A stretch of 64,000 bases of DNA from Natronosalvus hydrolyticus. Lineage in GTDB: Archaea; Halobacteriota; Halobacteria; Halobacteriales; Natrialbaceae. The notes under the pieces were generated by a model that was given only the letters and a program-made list of their open reading frames with translations, was not told the origin of the DNA and ran no database searches. A program made the translations under genes and the position numbers. Within the stretch, counting starts at the first letter, position 1. Each line of letters begins with the position of its first letter. This document shows, piece after piece, positions 34,746-42,118 of this stretch. The DNA lies in contig JAOPJZ010000019.1 of NCBI GenBank assembly GCA_025517525.1, positions 1 to 64,000 on the forward strand, given 5' to 3'.

Positions 34746-35273
34746 ATGTTCAACACGACACAATTACCGGAGGGGGAGATTTACGATATCCTGGCTAACA
34801 GCCGTCGTCGGGAAACACTGCGATTGCTGACGAACGCCGAATCGGAATCGATCGAACTGGGAGCGCTGGCGACCGCTATCTCGGCGAGCGAAACCGGTCA
34901 CTCACCACCACCGCGAACGGCTCGCGACAGTGTTCGGAGTTCGCTCCATCAGACCCACCTGCCGAAACTGCACGAACTCGGCGTCGTCAATTACGACACG
35001 ACCACGCACACGGTCACCCTATGTACACACGCACGCGACGTCGAACGCTACATGGGGGTGCTCACCCCCTACGGCGTGACCTGGAGTGAAGTGTACCGGT
35101 CGCTTGGCATCGTCTCGTTGCTGATCGTTCTTGGGACACTTCTGGAGGCACCCCTCGTGAGTCTGATCGACCCACTCCTGTGGACCAGCTCGTTCCTCGC
35201 GGCGTTTGCCGTGGTAATCTCCGCCCAACTCTGGTCGAACCGCTGGTCCCTGGTGCGTTCCCTTCGTCGATAA
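34746..35273 (+). CDS. DUF7344-type winged-helix membrane regulator
   Basis: A 175-residue protein. Residues ~8-105 form the haloarchaeal DUF7344 winged-helix domain: GEIYDILANSRRRETLRLLT, then VRSSLHQTHLPKLHELGVVN and TTTHTVTLCTHARDVERYMG. Two membrane helices follow (~122-142 and ~146-164: SLGIVSLLIVLGTLLEAPLV; SFLAAFAVVISAQLW). Proteins of this type are thought to be local transcription regulators. It reads divergently from the secreted-protein locus across a shared 504-bp region, so that locus is the likely target. Confidence 0.8.
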   Translation: MFNTTQLPEGEIYDILANSRRRETLRLLTNAESESIELGALATAISASETGHSPPPRTARDSVRSSLHQTHLPKLHELGVVNYDTTTHTVTLCTHARDVERYMGVLTPYGVTWSEVYRSLGIVSLLIVLGTLLEAPLVSLIDPLLWTSSFLAAFAVVISAQLWSNRWSLVRSLRR

Positions 35274-35462
35274 GACGGCTTCGTTTCGGCCTTGGTACAT
35301 TGTTTTCACCGTTCACTGTAAATTCGCCTGGAGTGTCGTCTCTCGAAGAAACAGAACAGAGGTTTCGTTCCATCCGGTCCGTTGTCCGCCCATCAGGAAG
35401 CGCCCGTGGTGTCCACGCTTCAGCGAACAACCGTGAGGTTAACCCTCAGCTGACTACCACCC

Positions 35463-36311
35463 TCACTGCTCGTCGAGATCGGTCAGATCGACGTCCATCT
35501 CGAACAGCCGCGCGTTGCAATCCAGACAGGTTGCAGCGACGACATCGCGTCGCCGACAGCAGGATTCGACGACGTCCTGTGAAAGCGTGACCGTGCCATC
35601 ACAGGTCGGACACGTCTCGAGGAACAGTCGAAGGACGCCGAGCAGGTCGGCTTTGAACGGGAGCGACCGTTCCGCCCACGTTGGATCCCACTCGGTGACG
35701 CTGTCCACAGCGGCCACGTCGGCGATACAGGCCGCTCGCGAGGGCCAGTTGGCGACGCGCTCGCCGTCAGCCCAGGCGACGAACGAGTACGGGCTTTCCT
35801 CGAACTCGAGCGCGTCCGGCGCAATTCCAGCAAGTTGGCCCAGGGTGGCTCGTAGCATTCGCTCGCTCGAGCGGTGGCGGGCAATCGAACGCACCCAGGC
35901 ATGCTCGAAGGCAGGGTCGAGAACGAGGTCGCCAACGGAGGGATCATCGACGACGACGCCGATCTCGAGGAGCACGTCCTGGGGGTCGGTCGTGCCGGCA
36001 GTCGCATAGTCGGGTGCTTTGTCGAAGAGCGCGAGTACTCGGTCGGGAAAATAGCGCTTGGTGAACCACGGCGTTCCCGGCACCAGAAATCCGTGAAAGT
36101 AAATGACGGTGACGGCGAGACCGAAGGTTCCGACGGCTGCACCGAGTGCAAATCCCCTGCTGGATCCCGCCACGACGAATCCGATTCCTGCGGAGAGTCC
36201 GCCAGCGATGACGAGATTGAGTATGGTGCACGGCACACACCGGTTTTCGCCGGTGTAGGTTGGGTTTTTCACTGCCGCTATGGTTTCTCGTGCTCGCGTT
36301 ACCGGAGTCAT
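35463..36311 (-). CDS. membrane protein with C-terminal zinc ribbon, unknown function
   Basis: A 282-residue protein. The N-terminus contains YTGENRCVPCTILNLVIAGG (CxxC) followed by two membrane helices (~27-47 and ~52-74). The middle (~90-235) is soluble, with no known motif. The C-terminus has CPTCDG and, further on, CCRRRDVVAATCLDCNARLF, giving a possible zinc ribbon. I recognise the NRCVPCT-type N-terminus as a feature of haloarchaeal proteins of unknown function. It lies between the two DUF7344 genes on the opposite strand. Confidence 0.65.
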   Translation of the reverse strand: MTPVTRARETIAAVKNPTYTGENRCVPCTILNLVIAGGLSAGIGFVVAGSSRGFALGAAVGTFGLAVTVIYFHGFLVPGTPWFTKRYFPDRVLALFDKAPDYATAGTTDPQDVLLEIGVVVDDPSVGDLVLDPAFEHAWVRSIARHRSSERMLRATLGQLAGIAPDALEFEESPYSFVAWADGERVANWPSRAACIADVAAVDSVTEWDPTWAERSLPFKADLLGVLRLFLETCPTCDGTVTLSQDVVESCCRRRDVVAATCLDCNARLFEMDVDLTDLDEQ

Positions 36312-36450
36312 AGTTTCTCATCGGTGCTCGAGAGTGTAGTTGCGTGTATCCTACCGTCTCCTCGCACCGTCGTATGGGTGCGATTGTCACCAGTTGGCCG
36401 ACACCTGGTGGGGGTTTCGTGCCCGCTATCGAACGGGCACTCGAGCGAAG

Positions 36451-36660
36451 ATGTTAACACTGTTTTATTATTTAGTTACGTATTTGAACGATGAAGAGCA
36501 GGCTTGGGTCGCGCTTTTGGGTGCGGACCTGGCGCTCGCTGTTGGCGGTGTCATTGTTCTGGATAGCGTTTCCTGGCATTTGCAGTATGCCAGTATGGGG
36601 CTGGTGTTGGTGGCTACTGGATTTCATTCCGCATCGCAATCGCGGCCGCCGTCTGCGTAA
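36451..36660 (+). CDS. possible small membrane protein
   Basis: A 69-codon frame, MLTLFYYLVTYLNDEEQAWV onward, with two hydrophobic stretches (WVALLGADLALAVGGVIVLD and YASMGLVLVATGFHSA) that could span the membrane as a hairpin. The frame is open further up to 36340. It lies in AT-enriched DNA with no clear ribosome site and no family I can name, so it may be a gene relic. Confidence 0.25.
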   Translation: MLTLFYYLVTYLNDEEQAWVALLGADLALAVGGVIVLDSVSWHLQYASMGLVLVATGFHSASQSRPPSA

Positions 36661-36860
36661 TTGAAATCGTGGAATGTGATTTCCAGGTATTGATAGTTCC
36701 ATCCGTCGATGACTGATAGGGCTATTGTAACTGTTTATCAGTAATTGACCTACTGGAGAGCCGAATCACCGGGAAGAGACGAATAGCCCCTGTGAGTTGG
36801 TTTCCGTCTATCCTGAAAGTACAATATAATTAGTAGTCTTCAAATATGTTTATTCACGAA

Positions 36861-36869
36861 AACTTATGC
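36861..36869 (+). promoter_or_regulatory. TATA box of the second DUF7344 gene
   Basis: AACTTATGC ends 22 bases before the ATG at 36892, the spacing for a leaderless transcript. Confidence 0.5.
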
Positions 36870-36892
36870 TGTTTGCTACCGAGTAGTAAACA
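36870..36892. promoter_or_regulatory. inverted-repeat operator overlapping a start codon
   Basis: TGTTTGCTAC, a 3-base spacer, then GTAGTAAACA: 9 of 10 positions pair. It fills the space between TATA box and ATG, where a bound repressor would block transcription. A related pair of half-sites lies at 37989-38019. Confidence 0.5.
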
Positions 36893-37488
36893 TGGGGGGA
36901 ACTGATTCGAACCGCACTGGCAACGCAGTTGTCAGCGGGGAACCGCCGATAGCAAAGCCGTTGGGGGATGGCGAACTATCGAGAGACAAGATATTTCAGA
37001 CGCTATCGAACCGTCGACGACGGCTGACGTTGCAATATCTGAGCCAGAACCGGGGAACCGTTGTTCGACTGCGCGACCTCTCGGAGTGGATCGCTGCCGC
37101 CGAGAACGGGATTCCATCGTCCGAGGTGACCTACAAACAACGCAAGCGGGTGTATACCTCGTTGTATCAATCACATCTGCCGGTACTCAAGCGCGACGGA
37201 ATCGTCGAGTACAATAAAGCGCGAGGGACGGTCAGTCTGACCGATGCGCACAGTCTCTTCGAAACCTATCTCGAGCCCGAGGACAACCCGGTGATTTTCT
37301 GGGAGACCTACTGGCTTGGGTTGGGTCTGATCGTGGCATTGGTCGCCGTCGCGTTCTGGGTCGGACTGTTATCGCAATCACCTGCAACGGCCACCGCGTT
37401 GCTCGCGCTTACGGCTGTCACAGTGCTGGTGTCGGCACTGGTGTATCGCTATAGGGACGGCGAACTGTTCCGGCCACTGCGGAAGTGA
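36892..37488 (+). CDS. DUF7344-type winged-helix membrane regulator
   Basis: A 198-residue protein. After a variable ~28-residue tail, the DUF7344 domain reads SRDKIFQTLSNRRRRLTLQY, LRDLSEWIAAAENG, RKRVYTSLYQSHLPVLKRDG and VEYNKARGTVSLTDAHSLFE. Two membrane helices close the protein (~142-162, ~166-186). It resembles the regulator at 34746 in plan and is probably a paralogue. A strong inverted repeat lies between its TATA box and its ATG, suggesting self-repression. Confidence 0.82.
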   Translation: MGGTDSNRTGNAVVSGEPPIAKPLGDGELSRDKIFQTLSNRRRRLTLQYLSQNRGTVVRLRDLSEWIAAAENGIPSSEVTYKQRKRVYTSLYQSHLPVLKRDGIVEYNKARGTVSLTDAHSLFETYLEPEDNPVIFWETYWLGLGLIVALVAVAFWVGLLSQSPATATALLALTAVTVLVSALVYRYRDGELFRPLRK

Positions 37489-38397
37489 CGACTGCCTCGA
37501 GGGTTGCGCCCGGTCTGTTTTGTCCCGGTAGCGTGCACTGGCCCCAATTCAAGCGTTGCTTGTGCTGTTGGTTCGTGTACTCCTGGAACGGACTATCCTA
37601 CACAATTATATAGGATGGGCCATAAGCAATATATAGCAGCATGTAACCACACTGCTGCCCTCCCCGTTTGCCCTGCGTTTGGCGGGCACCCCGCCGACGT
37701 GCCGGGCGGCTGAAGGGGAACCATCGCAACGGCCGATCTGGGGGGATCGCGTACACCGTTGCCGTTTTTACACGTTCGAGTGACCAGTTCATCGATACCT
37801 CGAGGTCCGCATACCGTTCGAGACGTGGTGGGTGATCTGCTTGCCGACTCGTTCGAGACTGCGAGGGATCGTTGTCACCGTCTATCGGTCAGCGACTACC
37901 CCGGTTCGGCGCTGATCAGGATAACAAACCCTATGAACCGACGGTTTGGCCTTTACTATATTATCTATAGTATTAACTCTTTAAATCATAGTAAATGCTA
38001 CTTTAACTGTAGCAAATACTGCCAGTTCCGTGCCAGGGTACTTATTCCAGGCATGAACCATCTCGACGATAGAAGGCCACGTGGATGGGGAGTCAGGTTG
38101 TGGGCCGTCGTCAGAGGGGACACTCCCGAACCACCGGTTGCACCCGGGGCCTGGAAGGGGGCCCGCCCATGTCAGCGGTGATGGCAGGCGGTGGCTCGAG
38201 GGATACGACCACTGGTGGCAGCGTCGAGGGTGAGCGTCTGTCACCAGCGGTCTACTCACTGGTATGTCAGTATGGTAAAAAGCCCCACCGCAAGCTGAAA
38301 TATCGGTTTTAGTTACCTCTCGGCGGTAGCATACCCGTTCGGCCCGGTTTCGGCCACCTGGCGAAACGGTTTTGATACCTCCGGTGGAACGACCGGT
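37489..38397. other. 909-bp AT-rich island without a convincing gene
   Basis: GC drops sharply at 37600-37650 and 37915-38020. ATCCTA...TAGGAT (37596-37617) and TAGTAAATG...TAGCAAATAC (37989-38019) are short repeats. A 47-codon frame at 38169-38312 (MSAVMAGGGSRDTTTGGSVE...) follows a GGAAGGGGG and could be a small gene, but codon use is unremarkable. No transposase relic can be read. Confidence 0.4.
38370..38377 (+). promoter_or_regulatory. TATA-like element of the small membrane protein gene
   Basis: TTTTGATA lies 20 bases before the ATG at 38398, suggesting a leaderless message. Confidence 0.4.
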
Positions 38398-38526
38398 ATG
38401 GTTGATCTCATTCCGAGCGACCCGGTTATCATCGCGATGGTGCTCGTGTTGCTCTCGCTCATTTTCTTCCTGTACCTGCTGTTACGACGGACCGTCCTCG
38501 AGTTCCGCGAGGGCATGGATCGGTAG
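38398..38526 (+). CDS. small single-span membrane protein
   Basis: A 42-residue protein, MVDLIPSDPVIIAMVLVLLS then LIFFLYLLLRRTVLEFREGM, ending DR. One membrane helix (~9-29) is followed by a short basic and amphipathic cytoplasmic tail. Small proteins with this layout recur in haloarchaea, but the role is unknown. A TATA-like element at leaderless spacing supports expression. Confidence 0.6.
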   Translation: MVDLIPSDPVIIAMVLVLLSLIFFLYLLLRRTVLEFREGMDR

Positions 38527-38577
38527 GCGATCTCCGACCAGCGCCGTCTCGAGTAAGTACCGTCACCCCATTCAATC

Positions 38578-39594
38578 TCACTCGAGTGCTCGTCGCACAC
38601 CCTCGAGTGCGGCCGTAATATCGTCTCGAGAGACGTCTCGGTGGGTACAACACCGAATCGTGGTCGGGCCGAACGGCGTCGCGAGGACGCCTTCCCCGCG
38701 CAGTCGCTCGAGGACGGTATCGACGTCCAGGCCAGTTCCGGCGACGTCGATGACGACGATATTGGTTTCCGGGGTATCGACAGCGAGGCCGTCGACGTCG
38801 GCCAGTCCGTGGGCCAGTTCGCGAGCGTTTTCGTGGTCAGTTACGAGGTCAGTTCGGTTCTCGAGGGCCTCGAGTCCGGGGGCGGCGATGACGCCGACCT
38901 GGCGCATGCCACCGCCGAAGAGCTTTCGCGTTCGCCGGGCTCCTTCGATGAAGTCTTCGGAGCCGGCGAGCATCGATCCGACGGGCGCGCCGAGTCCCTT
39001 CGAGAGACAGAACATGACGGAATCGACGTGCTCGGTGATGTCGGTGACGTCGACCTCGAGGGCTGTGGCCGCGTTGAACACCCGTGCACCGTCGAGGTGG
39101 ACGGGGACGTCGTGGTCGTGGGCGGCCGCCGCGGTCGCCGCCACTCGTTTGGGGTCGATAGCCAGGCCGCCACGGGCGTTGTGGGTATTCTCGAGACAGA
39201 CCAGGCCGGTACCGGGCCGGTGGAGGTCCTCGGCCACGTAGCCAGCGTCGACCTGTTCGGGAGTCGGCACTCCGCGTTCGCCGTCGACCATCCGCACCTG
39301 CACGTTGGCGTGCTGGGCGATGCCGCCGAGTTCCCACTTGACGACGTGGCTCTCGCGGTCGGCGATGAGTTCCTGGCCGCGCTCGGTGTGTTCGCGAATC
39401 GCGATCTGATTGCCCATCGTCCCCGTGGGGACGTACAGCGCCGCTTCCATCCCGACGAGTTCGGCCGCGCGGGCCTCGAGTTCGTTCACGGTCGGGTCCT
39501 CGCCGTAGACGTCGTCACCGACGGCGGCTTCGGTGCTGGCAGTTCGCATGGCTTCGTCTGGGGTCGTCACCGTGTCCGAACGCAGGTCTATCAT
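38578..39594 (-). CDS. ltaE: low-specificity threonine aldolase
   Basis: A 338-residue PLP enzyme that splits threonine to glycine and acetaldehyde. Family blocks: MIDLRSDTVTTPDEAMRTAS at the N-terminus, GDDVYGEDPTVNELEARAAE, VHLDGARVFNAATALEVDV (the Asp that pairs with PLP) and VMFCLSKGLGAPVGSMLAGS with the PLP lysine. Start at 39594 is the family start. It lies 66 bp downstream of the sensor kinase on the same strand; no functional link is evident. Confidence 0.93.
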   Translation of the reverse strand: MIDLRSDTVTTPDEAMRTASTEAAVGDDVYGEDPTVNELEARAAELVGMEAALYVPTGTMGNQIAIREHTERGQELIADRESHVVKWELGGIAQHANVQVRMVDGERGVPTPEQVDAGYVAEDLHRPGTGLVCLENTHNARGGLAIDPKRVAATAAAAHDHDVPVHLDGARVFNAATALEVDVTDITEHVDSVMFCLSKGLGAPVGSMLAGSEDFIEGARRTRKLFGGGMRQVGVIAAPGLEALENRTDLVTDHENARELAHGLADVDGLAVDTPETNIVVIDVAGTGLDVDTVLERLRGEGVLATPFGPTTIRCCTHRDVSRDDITAALEGVRRALE

Positions 39595-39660
39595 GGGTCG
39601 GGATTGCCCCCCAAGACGCATAGGAATTGCCGTCCTGGCTTCCCGGACCTGAACTCCCGT

Positions 39661-41994
39661 TTATCGATCAGCGGCCATCTCCGGTACGTAGACCTCGAAC
39701 CGAGCGCCCCCCGCTTCGCTTTCTGCCGCCGTTATCGACCAGTCGTGAGCTTCGGCGATCTCGCGAACGATGGCGAGGCCGAGGCCGGTTCCATCCGGAC
39801 TCGAGGTGTAGCCGTACTCGAACAGTGACTCCCGTTTCTCGGGGTTGAAGCCGACGCCGTCGTCGGCCACGTAAAAGCCGTTCTCGAACGTGTTGACGGT
39901 GACGGTCAACGATGGCGTCGATTGCGTCTCGAGTGCCCCTGGTTCACTCCCCTCGGGGTTTCTCTCTTCGAAATCGTCGTCAGTAGCCGGTGGCATACCG
40001 TGTTCGATGCTGTTTCTGTACAGGTTCTCGAACAGCTGTCTACACCGCCCGGGGACGGCCTCGAACTTGGCGTCCCCGCCGGGCCCAATCTCGATGGCCA
40101 CGTCCTGGGTTTCGACCCCTGCCCAGGCCCGCTCGGCGACCGCCTCGAGCGATATCAATTCGGTGTCGACCGTTTCGACATCAGCGCCCTGTCTGGCGAG
40201 TTCGAGCACGTCGTCGATGATGGCAAACGCCCGATCGTGACCGCGCTCGATCTGCTCGAGAAAGTCGAGATCGCCGGTGTCACGGACGTGTTCGAGATAT
40301 CCCTGCGCGACGCTGAGCGGGTTGCGCAGGTCGTGACTGACGACGCTTGCGAATCGGTCCAGGCGTTCGGTCTTCTCGAGGAGTTCGCGTTCGCGGCGTT
40401 TCAGCTCGGTGAGGTCCGTGAAAATGAGATAGCCTTCGGGGCCGTCGACGTCGGGTCGGCTTCCGACGGGGACGCTCCGCAGCAAGAACGGTCGGGTCCC
40501 ATCGGCGGTGTGGCCGGTAACCTCGGTATCGATCGGATTGCCGGCAGCTATTTTGGCGGTGAGTGCCTCCGGTGTCGAACCCGCTTCGGAGCCTGCAAGT
40601 AGCGAACTGACCCGTCCCTCGACGATGGATGCCGGTTCACGACCAAACACCCGTACGAACGCCGAGTTAATGGCCCGGACCGTCAATTCGCCGCTGGGCT
40701 GTCGACGATAGCGAAGCGCGGGATCGGGAACGTTCTCGAAGAGGGCCGCGAAGTGGTCGCGCTCGACGGTCAGGGCTGCCTGATAGCGAACTCGCTTGAG
40801 CGCGTTGGTCACGTGGGTGACGAGCAACTCAGCGAGCATACGATCCCGATCGGAGAACCCATCGGCACTCGTCGAAACCGCCTGAAAGACGCCAGAGTCG
40901 CCCACTGGAATCGAGACGGCCGACTGAAACGCCTCGTGGGCTGGCTGGGCGTCCGGCTCGCTCGCAACGTCGTCCACGATGATGGTTTCGCCCGACTCGA
41001 TGGTCTTTCCTGCAACCCCCTCCGTGGCTCCCAACTGATCGAAATCGATCGACAGTTGGGAAGCTGTGGCTGCCCGCGCGACGATTCGACCGTCTTCGCG
41101 TTCGCCGATAGAACAGGCGTCGAACTCGAGGACGCGGCTCGCGGATTCGACCGCGAGTTCGAAAATCTCGCCCTCGACGTCCACGTCATCGAGTGCCGTT
41201 GCGATGTCGTGTAACCGGCGAACCTTTCGCCTGACTTCGGCGTCCGTAATCCGTCGCGTTCTATCGACGCTGACAGGGACAAACCGAACGACACACACTG
41301 GCTCGGACGTCACCGAGACCGGGTAGGTCTCGACTCGATAGGTACGATCCCGGAGCCCCACCTCGCGTCCGTGGGCGTCCCCCTGGAACGTCGCCGCGTA
41401 CAGGCTCTCTATCTGTGCTCGAACGGCTGGCCACTCGCTGAAGGCCTCTCTGACGGTTGCTCCCTCGAGCGTCGCCGCCTCGAGCGGTGACTCGAATGAT
41501 TCTCCGGCGACAGCCTGGTGGCGAAAGCCGGCCGTCACCAGGGCGATGAGTTCGCCGTCGCCAACGGTCCAGGAAAGGATCGCTTCGAGGGTCTCGAGTA
41601 CTTTCGAATCGACCGTGTTCGACGGCCGACTCGATTCGGGCCTGCATGTCAGAAGCCGTCGGAGTCGGCGAGCAACGAGGGTCGGATGGTCATCGGGAGT
41701 GACGGCCTCCGTCGCACCGGCAGCGAGTGCCAGGGGGGTGTCAACCCCGTTTTCGGGAAGGAACGCAACGACGGGGACACCGGCTGGAACGGTATCGACG
41801 ACCGTGCGGACGGATTCCTCATCGCTCGCCGCGACTACCACCGCTCCCGGGTCACTATCGCTCTCATCCTCCTCGAGGGCGTCGATGGACGCCATCTGAC
41901 GTACGGCGAGTTGGTCCGGGCCGTAGCGCTCGAGTGCGCGAGCGACGGTCGCGGTGTCGCCGACCAGCGTTACCGACTCCGACCGCAGAGTCAT
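39661..41994 (-). CDS. multi-domain sensor histidine kinase (pseudo-receiver, GAF, PAS, HisKA, HATPase)
   Basis: A 777-residue soluble kinase. Residues ~1-115 look like a receiver fold without a clear phospho-acceptor Asp (AVVVAASDEESVRTVVDTVP; VAFLPENGVDTPLALAAGAT). A linker to ~265 is followed by a GAF domain (~280-410), a PAS domain (~420-540, ALFENVPDPALRYRRQPSG) and the phospho-acceptor histidine in SVVSHDLRNPLSVAQGYLE (~554). The HATPase domain closes the protein (LFENLYRNSIEHGM; DGVGFNPEKRE; GTGLGLAIVREIAEAHDW). No response regulator is adjacent. The frame is open to 42612, but the ATG at 41994 gives a sensible start. Confidence 0.88.
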   Translation of the reverse strand: MTLRSESVTLVGDTATVARALERYGPDQLAVRQMASIDALEEDESDSDPGAVVVAASDEESVRTVVDTVPAGVPVVAFLPENGVDTPLALAAGATEAVTPDDHPTLVARRLRRLLTCRPESSRPSNTVDSKVLETLEAILSWTVGDGELIALVTAGFRHQAVAGESFESPLEAATLEGATVREAFSEWPAVRAQIESLYAATFQGDAHGREVGLRDRTYRVETYPVSVTSEPVCVVRFVPVSVDRTRRITDAEVRRKVRRLHDIATALDDVDVEGEIFELAVESASRVLEFDACSIGEREDGRIVARAATASQLSIDFDQLGATEGVAGKTIESGETIIVDDVASEPDAQPAHEAFQSAVSIPVGDSGVFQAVSTSADGFSDRDRMLAELLVTHVTNALKRVRYQAALTVERDHFAALFENVPDPALRYRRQPSGELTVRAINSAFVRVFGREPASIVEGRVSSLLAGSEAGSTPEALTAKIAAGNPIDTEVTGHTADGTRPFLLRSVPVGSRPDVDGPEGYLIFTDLTELKRRERELLEKTERLDRFASVVSHDLRNPLSVAQGYLEHVRDTGDLDFLEQIERGHDRAFAIIDDVLELARQGADVETVDTELISLEAVAERAWAGVETQDVAIEIGPGGDAKFEAVPGRCRQLFENLYRNSIEHGMPPATDDDFEERNPEGSEPGALETQSTPSLTVTVNTFENGFYVADDGVGFNPEKRESLFEYGYTSSPDGTGLGLAIVREIAEAHDWSITAAESEAGGARFEVYVPEMAADR

Positions 41995-42118
41995 ACCACA
42001 CAGGAGTTGGCTCGAGGCGAAGTAGCTTGTGGCTCGATGACGTCGGTCCGTCACCAGCGTACCGCTGCTCGTCGTCCCGTTTCGTGCGAACAGCGTGAGA
42101 CGACGACAGTGACTGCTC

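Larger units (their letters stand above)
36312..36891. other. AT-enriched intergenic region before the second DUF7344 gene
   Basis: 580 bp with GC falling sharply at 36445-36490 and 36690-36890. It contains one possible small membrane ORF (36451-36660) and, at the right end, a promoter and operator (36861-36892). The low GC against GC-rich neighbours suggests imported or relic DNA. Confidence 0.5.
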
